A stretch of 64,000 bases of DNA from Humitalea sp050632385. GTDB lineage: Bacteria > Pseudomonadota > Alphaproteobacteria > Acetobacterales > Acetobacteraceae. The translations under genes and the position numbers were made by a program. Location of the stretch: assembly GCF_050632385.1 (NCBI RefSeq), contig NZ_CP192599.1:4030001-4094000 (forward strand), read 5' to 3'. Positions 1 through 9,369 of the stretch are shown here, one piece after another (the first letter of the stretch is position 1; each line of letters starts with the position of its first letter). The notes beneath the pieces are model-generated. The model saw nothing but the letters and a program-made list of their open reading frames with translations, was not told where the DNA came from and did not search any database.

Positions 1-214
1 CCGGCCGCGGGATCGGCGCCAGCAGCCGCGCCCCCGCCACCACGGGGGCGGTCGCGAAAGCGGCGCGGGCCGCCTCCAACGCCGGCGCCCCGGCGGCGAT
101 CAGCCCCAGCATCGACAGCGGCAACCCGGCGCCGGACAGGTCGCGCACGGCGCCCCCGGCATCGAGCGCGCCAAGCAACGGCACGCCACCGCTGGAATAA
201 GTGACAAGGCGCAT
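1..214 (-). CDS. Fumarylacetoacetate hydrolase family protein, N-terminal part (runs off window)
   Basis: An ATG-started reverse-strand frame opens at 214 and stays open to the window edge, giving about 71 residues. It begins MRLVTYSSGG and reaches LLAPIPRP. This opening, a short beta-rich N-terminal region followed by LLAPIPRP, is typical of FAH-family enzymes (fumarylacetoacetases, 2-hydroxyhepta-diene-dioate isomerases, acylpyruvases), where it precedes the metal-binding catalytic fold. The catalytic residues lie outside the window, so the substrate cannot be inferred. The next gene is divergent, 230 bases away. Confidence 0.7.
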   Translation of the reverse strand, partial: MRLVTYSSGGVPLLGALDAGGAVRDLSGAGLPLSMLGLIAAGAPALEAARAAFATAPVVAGARLLAPIPRP

Positions 215-444
215 GAAGATCTCCGGCTGGCTCGGGCGCCGGAAGGCGGCGCTTCGGCGCCAATTTGGCCGGATGCCGGCGGCGGCGCCAGTGGCCCCCA
301 GGGGCACCAATTCTTCACCAGTCACGCCCGAGAATGGCAGATGGCGCCGGATGCCCCCGGGGGGGTGTCTCGCCAAGGCCTCCCCCAAGCCGCCATACTC
401 ATGTTAACGGGGTTTCGCCGGTGCGGGACCGGCGGGAGTTCGCC

Positions 445-3234
445 ATGCCCAATGCGCAAGCCGATCGACGGCGCCGACGCCGGATCCGCCGCGGCGCCTT
501 CGGCATCATCATGCTTATCTCGGTCGCCGCCCTTGGCGCCGCCTGGTCGCTGCGCCAGGCCGCCATCGTCGAAACCGAGGGCGACCTGCGCCGGCTGTCG
601 GTGATGCTGGCCGAACAGGCGGCACGGGCGTTCCAGGCCGCCGACCTGATGCTGCAGGCGGTAGTCGAGCAGGTCGAGATGACCGTCGCCTCGGCCGAAG
701 AAGGCCTGGTGCCGGATTTCAGCACCGAGGTCGCGCATATGGCGCTGATCCGGCGCATCGCGAACCTGCCGCAAGTCGAAGCCATGACCATCCTCGATGC
801 CGCCGGGGTGTCGATCAACGCCACGCGCGTTTGGCCGCCACGGCGGACGGCCCTGGGCGACCGGATGTATTTTCGCCACTTCCTCAACACCGACGACCGC
901 CGGGCCTTCGTCTCCGAAGCCGTGATCAACCGGGTCAATGGCGACCAGACGGTCTACCTCGCGCGGCGCCTGACTGCGGCGGACGGCAGTTTCGTGGGCG
1001 TGGTGAACGCCGCCATCAACCTGGCCTATTTTGACGAGGTGTTCGCCGCCGCCGGTTTCCTGGAGGGCACCGGCGTCACGATGGCGCGGGCCGATGGCGC
1101 GGTGCTGAAGCGCTTCCCGCCGCCGCCGGACGGCACTGTCGGCGAAGTGCTGACCGCACCGGGCTGGTACGCCACCAGTGCCGCCGGCGGCGGCGGCTAC
1201 CTGTCGCCCGGAACGCTGGACGACCACGGCGAGCGCTTCGTCTATGTCCGGCCCGTCCCCGGCTACGGCATGTTCGTCAACGCGACCCGGCTTGAAACCG
1301 CGGTGCTATGGCGCTGGCAGCGCCAGGTGATGGCGCTGGCGGCGGCGGTGGTCGTCGCCAGCCTGCTGACCGCCTACCTGGCCATTGTGCTGAACCGGCA
1401 GTTCACCGCCATCACCCGCGCGCATCGCCGCGCCGTCGCGCACAGCATCGCCTTGCGCGCGAGCGAAACCCGCCTGCGCGAAAAATCCACCGCGCTGGAG
1501 GCCAGCGAGACGCGATTGACCGAAACCACGCAGATCCTGCGCACCACGCTGGAACACATGAACCAGGGCATCCTCATGGTCGATGGCCAGGGGCGTGTCG
1601 CGGTGGCGAACCGCCGCGCCTCGCACCTGCTGGACCTGCCGCCGGAGATGTTCGACGGCCGCATGCGCTTCGCCGAGATCGCGGCCTTCCAGCGTACCAA
1701 CGGCGAGTTCGACAACCTGTCGCCGGCCCAGCGCGAAACCATCGGCCGCGGCGAGACATTCATCGATCCGGTGACCTACGAACGCCGGCGGCCGAATGGC
1801 ACGACCCTGGAAATCCGCAGCGTCCCGCTGCCGGGCGGCGGCATGGTCCGCACCTATACCGACATCACCGCGCGGGCGGAGGCCGAGGGCATGCTGGCCC
1901 TGGCCGCATCGCACGACCAGTTGACCGGCCTGGCCAACCGCAACGGCTTCGGCCAAAGGCTGGACAAGGCGCTGCTGACGGCCCAACGCGGGGGTGAGAC
2001 CCTGTCGGTGCTCTGCCTCGACCTGGATGGCTTCAAGGCCGTCAACGACACGCATGGGCACGAGGTCGGCGACCTGCTGCTGCAACGCGTCGCCGCCTGC
2101 ATGCGGGAGGTCTTGCGTGACGTCGACCTGCTGGCCCGCATGGGCGGCGACGAATTCTCGATCGTGCTGGGCAGGACCGACATGGAGCGCGCGGCACGGG
2201 TGGCCCAGCGCCTGCTGGATGCGGTGCGCCAGCCGCATACGATCGCCGGGCACCGGGTGATGGTCGGCGTGTCGATCGGCATCGCCGCCTATCCGCTCGA
2301 CGGCGGCACGGTCGAACAATTGCTGCGCAACGGCGATGCGGCGCTGTACCAGGCCAAGGCCGGCGGGCGGAACCGCTGGTGTGCCTATACCAGCGACATC
2401 GGCGACCGCGAACGCCAGCGCATGGCGCTGGAGACCGACCTGCGCGAGGCGGTGGCGAAGCGGCGCTTCACCCTCGCCTACCAGCCGATCTGCGACGTCA
2501 ACACCACCGAACCCGTCGCCTTCGAGGCGCTGCTGCGCTGGGACCACCCGTTGCGCGGTGCGGTGTCGCCCGGCGAATTCATCCCCCTGGCCGAACAGAC
2601 CGGGTTGATCGTCGATCTGGGCCGCTGGGCGCTGGAGGCCGCCTGCGCCGAGGCCGCGGCCTGGGCGCTGCCGGTCCGCGTCGCCGTCAACCTTTCCCCC
2701 GCGCAGTTCCGCGACCCCGACCTGCTGGGCTTCGTGCGTGACGTGCTGCTGCGCACCGGCCTTGCCGCATCGCGGCTGGAGCTGGAACTGACCGAAGGGC
2801 TGCTGCTGGAACAGAACGACCATGTCGTCGGCGTGATGCAGGCGCTGCGCGCGCTCGGCGTGCGGATGGTGCTCGACGATTTCGGCACCGCCAATTCCAA
2901 CCTCAGCTACCTGCGCGGCTTCCCCTTCGACGCGGTGAAGATCGACCGCAGTTTTTTGCGCGCGCTCAGCAGCGATCGCCAGGCGCGGGCGCTGGTCGAG
3001 GCGATGCTGGCGATGTCGCGCGCCCTCGGCCTGGACGTGGTCGGCGAAGGGGTGGAAACGCAGGAACAATTGACGATGCTGCGCCACCTGCGCTGCGACC
3101 GGGTGCAAGGCTACCTGCTCGGCCGCCCCGAAACGGGTGAGGTCGCCCGCGAAGGCCTGTGGCAACGCGCAAGCCGGCGCGGGGATGTCGCCAGGCTGTC
3201 GGCCTCGGGCCAGAACAACAACGCCTTGCGCTGA
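445..3234 (+). CDS. Membrane-bound GGDEF-EAL cyclic-di-GMP enzyme with sensor and PAS domains
   Basis: A 929-residue c-di-GMP signalling protein. A basic N-terminus leads into a membrane segment at about residues 17-36, then a periplasmic Cache-like sensor region of about 250 residues and a second membrane helix near 293-316. A PAS-like domain lies at about 370-480, followed by GGDEF and EAL domains. The GGDEF motif at 567-571 is intact, as are EAL (694-696) and the DDFGT motif (811-815), so both diguanylate cyclase and phosphodiesterase activities are possible. The frame extends upstream to 265, but the ATG at 445 is preceded by GGCGGGAG and begins the basic membrane-anchor sequence, so it is preferred. 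It stands alone, with no obvious partner gene. Confidence 0.93.
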   Translation: MPNAQADRRRRRRIRRGAFGIIMLISVAALGAAWSLRQAAIVETEGDLRRLSVMLAEQAARAFQAADLMLQAVVEQVEMTVASAEEGLVPDFSTEVAHMALIRRIANLPQVEAMTILDAAGVSINATRVWPPRRTALGDRMYFRHFLNTDDRRAFVSEAVINRVNGDQTVYLARRLTAADGSFVGVVNAAINLAYFDEVFAAAGFLEGTGVTMARADGAVLKRFPPPPDGTVGEVLTAPGWYATSAAGGGGYLSPGTLDDHGERFVYVRPVPGYGMFVNATRLETAVLWRWQRQVMALAAAVVVASLLTAYLAIVLNRQFTAITRAHRRAVAHSIALRASETRLREKSTALEASETRLTETTQILRTTLEHMNQGILMVDGQGRVAVANRRASHLLDLPPEMFDGRMRFAEIAAFQRTNGEFDNLSPAQRETIGRGETFIDPVTYERRRPNGTTLEIRSVPLPGGGMVRTYTDITARAEAEGMLALAASHDQLTGLANRNGFGQRLDKALLTAQRGGETLSVLCLDLDGFKAVNDTHGHEVGDLLLQRVAACMREVLRDVDLLARMGGDEFSIVLGRTDMERAARVAQRLLDAVRQPHTIAGHRVMVGVSIGIAAYPLDGGTVEQLLRNGDAALYQAKAGGRNRWCAYTSDIGDRERQRMALETDLREAVAKRRFTLAYQPICDVNTTEPVAFEALLRWDHPLRGAVSPGEFIPLAEQTGLIVDLGRWALEAACAEAAAWALPVRVAVNLSPAQFRDPDLLGFVRDVLLRTGLAASRLELELTEGLLLEQNDHVVGVMQALRALGVRMVLDDFGTANSNLSYLRGFPFDAVKIDRSFLRALSSDRQARALVEAMLAMSRALGLDVVGEGVETQEQLTMLRHLRCDRVQGYLLGRPETGEVAREGLWQRASRRGDVARLSASGQNNNALR

Positions 3235-3254
3235 ATCGCGAAGCGATCACGAGT

Positions 3255-4031
3255 CTAGACCCGCACCACCACGCCACCCGTCTCCAGCACTTGCCAGGCG
3301 GCTTCCGCATCCTCGGCGAAATGCACCAGCGACAGATCCTGCCGCTCGATCATCCCCGTCTCCACCAGTGCCTGCCAGTCGACGATGCGGCGCCAATGGG
3401 CTTCGTCCATCAGGATGATCGGCACCGCGCCAACGCGCCGGGTCTGCCGCAGGGTCAGCAGTTCGAACAGTTCATCCAGCGTGCCGAAGCCGCCGGGGAA
3501 GACGATCAGCGCCCGCGCCCGCATCGCCAGGTGCAGCTTGCGTATGGCGAAGTAGTGGAACTGGAAGGTCAGTTCGGGCGTGGTATAGGCGTTCGGCAGT
3601 TGTTCCAGCGGCAGGCGGATGTTGAAGCCGATGGCCGGGGCGCCGGCGTCATGCGCGCCGCGGCAGGCGGCCTCCATGATGCCCGAGCCGCCCCCGGTCG
3701 CGATGACATTGTCCCGCACGCCGGCGACCGGATACAGCGCGCCGCCGCGCTCCGACGCGATGCGGCCGAAACGCCGGGCCTCGGCATACCAGGCGGGTTG
3801 GCGCCCCGGCCCGTCCTCGGTGATGCGGGCGCTGCCGAAGACCACGAGCGTCGATCGGATGCCGGCCGCGCGCAGCGCGTCATCGGCCTTGGTGCATTCC
3901 ATCTGCAACCGCACCCCGCGCATGGCCGGGCTCAGCAGGAAATCCTCGTCCATCACCGCCAGTCGGTAGCTGGGCCAGTCCCGGGGGTCCGTGGCGCGCG
4001 GCCCGCCGGTGCGATGGGTCTTGCGGCGCAT
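3255..4031 (-). CDS. LOG-family (TIGR00730-like) nucleoside 5'-monophosphate phosphoribohydrolase
   Basis: 258 residues. The two signatures of the 'lysine decarboxylase-like' LOG family are present: a glycine-rich GGGSGIMEA segment and PGGFGTLDELFE, which carries the PGGxGTxxE catalytic motif. Characterised members cleave adenosine-type monophosphates (cytokinin riboside monophosphates in plants and some bacteria) to the free base and ribose 5-phosphate. The ATG at 4031 is chosen over an upstream GTG at 4040 because GGGAGG sits eight bases before it. The gene is transcribed divergently from the beta-CASP hydrolase. The true substrate in this organism is unknown. Confidence 0.88.
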   Translation of the reverse strand: MRRKTHRTGGPRATDPRDWPSYRLAVMDEDFLLSPAMRGVRLQMECTKADDALRAAGIRSTLVVFGSARITEDGPGRQPAWYAEARRFGRIASERGGALYPVAGVRDNVIATGGGSGIMEAACRGAHDAGAPAIGFNIRLPLEQLPNAYTTPELTFQFHYFAIRKLHLAMRARALIVFPGGFGTLDELFELLTLRQTRRVGAVPIILMDEAHWRRIVDWQALVETGMIERQDLSLVHFAEDAEAAWQVLETGGVVVRV

Positions 4032-4134
4032 GGGCGGCACCTCCCGGGTCGATCTTGTGGCGTGGACGCAACGCCGCGGCTATCGTGAACCGAACGAGGA
4101 CGGCGCGAAACAACCGCCGCGACGGAGAAGCCCG

Positions 4135-5739
4135 ATGGCCGTCACCCTGCAGGTCTGCGGCGCCGCGCGCACCGTGACGGGGCTGTGCCTGCTGTTCGAC
4201 ACGCCGGCCGGCAAGTTCCTGGTCGATTGCGGCATGTTCCAGGGTCCGAAATCGCTGAAGGCGCTGAATTACGAACCTTTCCCCTTCGATCCGCACGGCA
4301 TCGACACGGTCTTGCTGACGCATGCCCATATCGACCACAGCGGCTTGCTGCCCCGCCTGGTCAAGCAGGGGTTTGGCGGCCGCGTGCATGCCACGCGGCC
4401 GACCGTGGACTTGTGTTCCTGCCTGCTGCCCGACGCCGGGCACATCCAGGAAATGGAGGTCGAGGGGCTGAACCGCCGCAACCGCCGTCGCGGCATCGCC
4501 CCGGTGCGGCCGATCTATACCGCCGACGATGCCGAACGCTGCATGACGGTCTTCGACACGGTGCCCTACGACGACTGGTTCGAACCGCTGCGCGGGGTCC
4601 GGGCGCGCTATTGGAATGCCGGGCACATGCTGGGCTCGGCCTCGATCGAGTTGGAATTCGCGCAGGCCGGCGCCGCGCCGATGCGTGTCCTTGTCTCGGG
4701 CGATATTGGGCCGGATGCCGGCATGCTGCAGCCCGGGCCGAGCGGCCCCGAGGGCGGCGTCGACCACGTCATCGTCGAATCCACCTATGGCGACGAGGCA
4801 CGCCCCCCGGTTTCGCCCACCACCCGCCGCGCCGCGCTGGCGGAACTGGTGCGCAGGGCGGCGCGGCAGAACGGCGCGCTGCTGATCCCGACCTTTGCCG
4901 TGGAACGCGCGCAGGAGGTGATGCTCGACCTGGTCACCCTGATGGACACAAGCCAGGTGCCGCCCGCGGTGATCCATCTGGACTCCCCGCTCGCGACCCG
5001 CGCCAGCGGTGTGTTCCAGCGCCACGCCAAATCGCTCGACGACGGTACCGCCTTGCGCGCCGCCCTGACGTCGCCCCGCGTCCGCTACGTGCTGGATGCG
5101 GCGGTCAGCCGGACCATCGCGCGGCAGGACGGGTTCCACATCGTGCTGGCCGGCAGCGGCATGTGCGAGGCCGGGCGCATCCGCTTCCACCTCAAGGCAC
5201 GGCTATGGGACCCACGGACGGTGGTCGCCCTGGTCGGCTTCCAGGCGACCGGCACCTTGGGGCGGCTATTGCAGGATGGCGCCGCCCTGGTCCGCATCCA
5301 GGGCGAGACGGTCAAGGTCGCCGCCCATATCGCCGCGATCGAGGGCTATTCCGGCCATGCCGACGGTCCCGAACTCGGCCGCTGGGTCGCCGCCCGTGCG
5401 CCGATCCACGGCAGCGCCTTCCTCGTGCATGGCGAGGAGGAGGCGATCGAGGGCCTGGCCCAGCGCATCACCGGCCGCGGCCTGCTGCCCGATACCGCGG
5501 TGATCCGCCCGCTGTTGGATGAGGTCTTCCACCTGGAACCCGGCGCCGTCGCCACGCGCGACCCCGCCGCCCCCGCCCGCCGCGCGCGGCGCGAACAGCT
5601 CGGCCAACCGGATTGGCACAATGACCGTGCCGCCCTGCTGCTGGGCATCGAGGAAGCGCTGGACGACGCCCACGACGACACGACGCGCGCCGCGGTGCTG
5701 GACCGGTTGCGCCAGGCGCTGCTGAACCGGGGCCGGTAA
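4135..5739 (+). CDS. Beta-CASP metallo-beta-lactamase-fold hydrolase, probable RNA-processing enzyme
   Basis: 534 residues. The zinc-site motif HAHIDH follows an early DCGMFQG motif, and a beta-CASP insert and C-terminal RMMBL-type region contain GSGMCEAGRI and GYSGHAD, all hallmarks of the CPSF/RNase-J-related bacterial exonuclease group. Members cut single-stranded RNA using two zinc ions. An upstream ATG at 3991 is open in frame, but the start at 4135 has GGAGAAG nearby and begins directly at the domain (MAVTLQVCGAA), so it is preferred. The region after about residue 460 is charged and poorly conserved-looking. The LOG gene is divergent, with about 100 bases between the starts. Confidence 0.9.
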   Translation: MAVTLQVCGAARTVTGLCLLFDTPAGKFLVDCGMFQGPKSLKALNYEPFPFDPHGIDTVLLTHAHIDHSGLLPRLVKQGFGGRVHATRPTVDLCSCLLPDAGHIQEMEVEGLNRRNRRRGIAPVRPIYTADDAERCMTVFDTVPYDDWFEPLRGVRARYWNAGHMLGSASIELEFAQAGAAPMRVLVSGDIGPDAGMLQPGPSGPEGGVDHVIVESTYGDEARPPVSPTTRRAALAELVRRAARQNGALLIPTFAVERAQEVMLDLVTLMDTSQVPPAVIHLDSPLATRASGVFQRHAKSLDDGTALRAALTSPRVRYVLDAAVSRTIARQDGFHIVLAGSGMCEAGRIRFHLKARLWDPRTVVALVGFQATGTLGRLLQDGAALVRIQGETVKVAAHIAAIEGYSGHADGPELGRWVAARAPIHGSAFLVHGEEEAIEGLAQRITGRGLLPDTAVIRPLLDEVFHLEPGAVATRDPAAPARRARREQLGQPDWHNDRAALLLGIEEALDDAHDDTTRAAVLDRLRQALLNRGR

Positions 5740-5803
5740 CAAGGCAACCGCGTCGGCCGTGGGGGCGTTATGCTGCACCTGCTCAGTCGAAAGGGACACC
5801 ATC

Positions 5804-5986
5804 TTGCCCCGCAAGAATCCATTCATGAGCCTCTGGCTCAGCACCGCGAACCGCGTCGCCAATACCGGCCGGGGGCTTGCGATGTCGGCCGCGCGCCGCC
5901 AGCAGGCCGCGGCGACCAAGAAGGCCGCCAGCGCCGTCACCAGCTTCTGGACACGCGCACTGTTCCGGGGGCCGAAGGGGCGGTGA
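5804..5986 (+). CDS. Small hypothetical protein upstream of PHB-depolymerase-type esterase
   Basis: 60 residues if started at the TTG at 5804 (AGGGA lies seven bases upstream), or 53 from the ATG at 5825. The sequence contains NPFMSLWLSTANRVANTGRG, then an Ala/Arg-rich helix and FWTRALF. It has one amphipathic stretch and no signal peptide. It ends 16 bases before the esterase start, so the two are probably cotranscribed. The NPF-x-x-LW opening and Ala-rich helix recall small granule-associated or phasin-like proteins, but this is only suggestive. A GTTATGCT element lies 29 bases before the start. Confidence 0.6.
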   Translation: MPRKNPFMSLWLSTANRVANTGRGLAMSAARRQQAAATKKAASAVTSFWTRALFRGPKGR

Positions 5987-6002
5987 CGGCCGGGCGCAAG
6001 CC

Positions 6003-7052
6003 ATGATCTGGACAAGGAAGCCGTCCTCGGCCGCGGGGATGCTGAGCAGCTTTGGGAGGGTGGCCACCCGCCTGGCGTCGCTGGCCTGGGCACCACCGCC
6101 CAAGCCTTTGCGCGCGCCGCCACGGGCGGTGCCCAAGGCGTCCATCCCGCCCGGGCGGATCACCGAGATTCCGGCCTTCGGCAGCAATCCCGGCGGGTTG
6201 CGTATGCTGGTCTACGCCCCCGCCCGGCCGCCCAGGCCGGGCGCGCCGCTGATCGTCGTGCTGCACGGCTGCCGCCAGGGGGCCGAGGCTTTTGCCACGG
6301 ATGCCGGCTGGCTGGCCTTGGCGGATCGATTGCGGATCCCGCTGCTGCTGCCGGAACAGAGCACGCTGAACAACCGCCACCGCTGCTTCAACTGGTATCG
6401 CCCGAGCGACACCGGCCGTGGCGGGGGCGAGGCGATGTCGATCCGCCAGATGGTGCGCGCCGCGACCCGGCATTTTGGCACCGACCGGCGGCGCCTGTTC
6501 ATCGTTGGCCTGTCCGCCGGCGGGGCCATGGCGGTGGCCATGCTGGCAGCCTATCCGGCGGTTTTTGCCGGCGGTGCTTGCGTGGCGGGCATGCCGGCTG
6601 GGACAGCCAGTTCGGGGCCGATGGCGCTGCTGCGGATGCACCGCGCCGACCCCTACCGCAGCCGCGCCGGCCTGGTCGCGGCAGTCCATGCCTCGGCCCC
6701 ACCACGCGGAAAACAGCCCTGGCCCCGCCTGTCGATCTGGCAGGGCGAGCAGGACCGCACGGTGAACCCCGCCAATGCCGAGGTCCTGGCCGCGCAATGG
6801 AGCGGTCTGCACGGGCTCGACCCCGATCCCGCCACCGATGCGGCCGTGGCCCCCGGCATCCGTCGCCGCACATGGGGCCGCGCGGCGCGGCCGGCCGTCG
6901 AACTCTGGACCATCGCCGGCCTGGGGCATGGCTTCCCGATCCAGCAGGCCGCCCCGGGCGGCGGCCGTCCGGGCCCCTGGGTGCTGGAAGCGGGCCTGCC
7001 CGCCGCCCGCCACATCGCGGCCTTCTGGGGCATCGACCCGGCGATGGGCTGA
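6003..7052 (+). CDS. PHB depolymerase family esterase (LpqC/PhaZ-like alpha/beta hydrolase)
   Basis: 349 residues. The family's oxyanion segment LHGCRQGAEAFA is followed by the nucleophile elbow GLSAGGAM (Ser171), with Asp (EQDRTVN) and His (GLGHGFP) regions in order for the triad. The NNRHRCFNWY stretch between them is characteristic of the short-chain poly(3-hydroxyalkanoate) depolymerase/feruloyl-esterase-like group. There is no clear cleavable signal peptide: the N-terminal 45 residues are basic and proline-rich, suggesting an intracellular or granule-associated enzyme. It follows the small protein at 5804 in the same transcription unit. Substrate (polyhydroxyalkanoate or another ester) is not decided by sequence. 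Confidence 0.88.
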   Translation: MIWTRKPSSAAGMLSSFGRVATRLASLAWAPPPKPLRAPPRAVPKASIPPGRITEIPAFGSNPGGLRMLVYAPARPPRPGAPLIVVLHGCRQGAEAFATDAGWLALADRLRIPLLLPEQSTLNNRHRCFNWYRPSDTGRGGGEAMSIRQMVRAATRHFGTDRRRLFIVGLSAGGAMAVAMLAAYPAVFAGGACVAGMPAGTASSGPMALLRMHRADPYRSRAGLVAAVHASAPPRGKQPWPRLSIWQGEQDRTVNPANAEVLAAQWSGLHGLDPDPATDAAVAPGIRRRTWGRAARPAVELWTIAGLGHGFPIQQAAPGGGRPGPWVLEAGLPAARHIAAFWGIDPAMG

Positions 7053-7123
7053 CAGTGCGGGATCGCAGTGGCGCAAAACCGCGCTAGCCTGCCCCGACGC
7101 CCCCAAGAAGAGGTCCGCCCGCC

Positions 7124-8038
7124 ATGAAGGCCCAGAACATCCTCGGCACCATCGGCAATACGCCGCATATCCGGATCAACCGCCTGTTCGGCGCGGCGGA
7201 GGTCTGGATCAAGTCGGAACGCAGCAACCCCGGTGGCTCCATCAAGGACCGCATCGGGATGTCGATGGTCGAGGCCGCGGAGGCCGATGGGCGCCTGAAG
7301 CCAGGCGGGACCATCATCGAACCGACCTCCGGCAACACCGGCATCGGCCTGGCGATCGCCGCGGCGGTGAAGGGCTACACGCTGATCCTGGTCATGCCCG
7401 ACAGCATGTCCATCGAACGGCGCCGGCTGATGCAGGCCTATGGCGCCACCTTCGAACTGACGCCGCGCGCACTCGGCATGAAGGGCTCGATCGCGCGGGC
7501 CGAGGAACTGGCCGCCACCATCCCCGGCGCCTGGATCCCGATGCAATTCGACAACCCGGCCAATATCGCCATCCACGCCAGCACCACGGCCCAGGAGATC
7601 CTGGCCGATTTCCCGGATGGGCTGGATGCGATCATCACCGGCGTCGGCACCGGCGGGCACATCACCGGGGTTGCGCAGGTGCTCAAACCCCTCTGGCCGG
7701 GCCTGAAGGTCTTTGCGGTGGAACCCAGCGCATCGCCGGTCATCTCGGGCGGGGTGCATACGCCGCACCCGATCCAGGGCATCGGCGCGGGTTTTGTCCC
7801 GGCCAACCTGCATGTCGCGCTGCTGGACGGGGTGATCCAGGTCAGCGCCGATGATGCGAAGGACTACGCCCGCCGCTCGGCACGGGAGGAAGGCATCCTG
7901 GTCGGCATCTCCTCCGGCGCCACCCTGGCCGCCATCGCCCAGAAACTGCCGGACTTGCCGAAGGGTGCGCGGGTCCTGGGCTTCAACTACGACACCGGGG
8001 AGCGCTACCTTTCCGTCCCCGACTTCCTGCCCGAATAG
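7124..8038 (+). CDS. cysK: Cysteine synthase A (O-acetylserine sulfhydrylase)
   Basis: 304 residues, the normal length. It makes L-cysteine from O-acetylserine and sulfide using PLP. Lys41 in NPGGSIKDRIG is the PLP lysine, PTSGNTGIGLA is the substrate loop, and GVGTGGHITG binds the PLP phosphate. HPIQGIGAGF matches the CysK-type substrate and regulatory loop. The start ATG follows AAGAAGAGG and a GCTAGCCT element at 7083. An M20 peptidase gene starts 16 bases downstream, an unusual partner. Cystathionine beta-synthase or CysM activity cannot be excluded, but motif details favour CysK. Confidence 0.94.
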   Translation: MKAQNILGTIGNTPHIRINRLFGAAEVWIKSERSNPGGSIKDRIGMSMVEAAEADGRLKPGGTIIEPTSGNTGIGLAIAAAVKGYTLILVMPDSMSIERRRLMQAYGATFELTPRALGMKGSIARAEELAATIPGAWIPMQFDNPANIAIHASTTAQEILADFPDGLDAIITGVGTGGHITGVAQVLKPLWPGLKVFAVEPSASPVISGGVHTPHPIQGIGAGFVPANLHVALLDGVIQVSADDAKDYARRSAREEGILVGISSGATLAAIAQKLPDLPKGARVLGFNYDTGERYLSVPDFLPE

Positions 8039-8054
8039 CCAAAAGGCCCCCGCC

Positions 8055-9242
8055 ATGAACACGCAAGCGCCCGAAGCCGCCATCACCGCCTGGCTGGCGA
8101 CCCAGGGCGACGCCATGATCGAGTTGCTCGCCCGCATGGTGAACACCGATGGCGGCAGCTACGACAAGGCGGGGGTCGATGCGGTCGGCGGGATCGTGAA
8201 AACCTTCTGCGCCGAGCACGGCATCCCCGTGGAGACCGTGCCCGGCACGCTCTATGGCGACTGCCTGCGGGCGACGGTGGCGGGCGGCACCGCCCTGTCC
8301 AGCGGCAACCGCCAGCAGAACATCGTGCTGATGGGCCACCGCGACACGGTCTTCCCCAAGGGCGAGCCCAACCGCCGCCCCTTCACCATCGTCGACGGCA
8401 TCGCCTCCGGCCCCGGGGTCTGCGACATGAAGGCGGGGCTGGTGATGAACCTGTTCCTGCTCGCCGCCTTCCACAAGCACGGCGGCGCCCCCGGCCCGCT
8501 GGTCGGGCTGTTCACCGGCGATGAGGAAATCGGATCGCCGGAAGGCCGCCGCGTGATCGAGGCCGAGGCCCGGTCCGCCCGCGTCGTCCTGAACAGCGAA
8601 CCCGGCCGCCCGACGGGCGCGGTCGTGACCGGCCGCAAGGGCGGCGTCTTCATGGCGATGGATATCGAAGGCCGCGCCGCCCATTCCGGCGGCAACTACG
8701 AATACGGGATCAGCGCCATCGGCGAATTGGCCCAAAAGATCACCGCCATCCACGCGCTGACCGATCTCGCGCGTGGCATCACCCTGAACGTCGGCCTCAT
8801 CACCGGCGGGCAGAGCGTGAACACCGTCGCCCCCTCCGCCCAGGGCCAGATCGACCTGCGCTACATCAACCCCGACGACCGGGCGGAGGTGATGGCCGCG
8901 ATCGCCGCCATCGTCGAAAAATCCTTCATCCCCGGCACCAAGGCCCGCCTGACCATCCGCGGGGAATTCCTGCCGCTGACCCAAAGCCCGGCGGCCAAGA
9001 AACTGTTCGAAACCTACCAGGCGGCCGCCGAGGCCACCGGCTTTACGGCGGCCGGCGAATTCTCCGGCGGCTGCGCCGACAGCGGGTTCACCGCCGCGGT
9101 CGGCGCACCGACCCTGTGTTCGGTCGGCCCGGTCGGCGGCAAGGCGCATAGCCCCGATGAATTCATGGTCGTGGCCAGCATGGTGCCCCGCGCCCAGGCG
9201 GCAGCCCGCGCGATCTTCGGGCTGGAGGCGGCGGGGCTGTAG
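8055..9242 (+). CDS. M20 family metallopeptidase (glutamate carboxypeptidase / CPG2-like)
   Basis: 395 residues. A zinc-dependent exopeptidase with the ordered metal ligands of the M20 family: HRDTVF, GPGVCDMKAG (bridging Asp), DEEIG (catalytic Glu pair), NSEPGRP and a C-terminal KAHSPDE His. A dimerisation domain interrupts the catalytic domain, with GRAAHSGG at its start. The KAGLVMNL and GRKGG contexts resemble carboxypeptidase G2, which removes C-terminal glutamate, though M20 substrate choice is broad. It starts 16 bases after cysK with AAAAGG as ribosome site, so it is probably cotranscribed with it. A longer upstream frame overlapping cysK is rejected. Confidence 0.9.
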   Translation: MNTQAPEAAITAWLATQGDAMIELLARMVNTDGGSYDKAGVDAVGGIVKTFCAEHGIPVETVPGTLYGDCLRATVAGGTALSSGNRQQNIVLMGHRDTVFPKGEPNRRPFTIVDGIASGPGVCDMKAGLVMNLFLLAAFHKHGGAPGPLVGLFTGDEEIGSPEGRRVIEAEARSARVVLNSEPGRPTGAVVTGRKGGVFMAMDIEGRAAHSGGNYEYGISAIGELAQKITAIHALTDLARGITLNVGLITGGQSVNTVAPSAQGQIDLRYINPDDRAEVMAAIAAIVEKSFIPGTKARLTIRGEFLPLTQSPAAKKLFETYQAAAEATGFTAAGEFSGGCADSGFTAAVGAPTLCSVGPVGGKAHSPDEFMVVASMVPRAQAAARAIFGLEAAGL

Positions 9243-9369
9243 CCCGCCCGCCCGGACGACAGCACCTTGTGACAGGCCGGTGAAGCACACAGCCCCCCCG
9301 CTTGACCCCCACGCCAGCCCCGCCCTACCACCACGCCACCTCCCCGCGGGGGCTGGGAGAAGGATTGCC

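Noticed and set aside
265..444. An upstream extension of the GGDEF-EAL protein starting at 265
   Set aside because: Adds 60 Arg/Pro-rich residues before the ribosome site at 431-436 and the membrane-anchor start at 445.
1306..3165. A reverse-strand frame of about 620 codons opposite the GGDEF-EAL gene
   Set aside because: Shadow of the forward gene's codon bias; no ribosome site and no recognisable domain.
9243..9369. A TTGACC-led promoter before argB
   Set aside because: TTGACC at 9302 has no acceptable -10 at 16-18 bases, so it was not listed.
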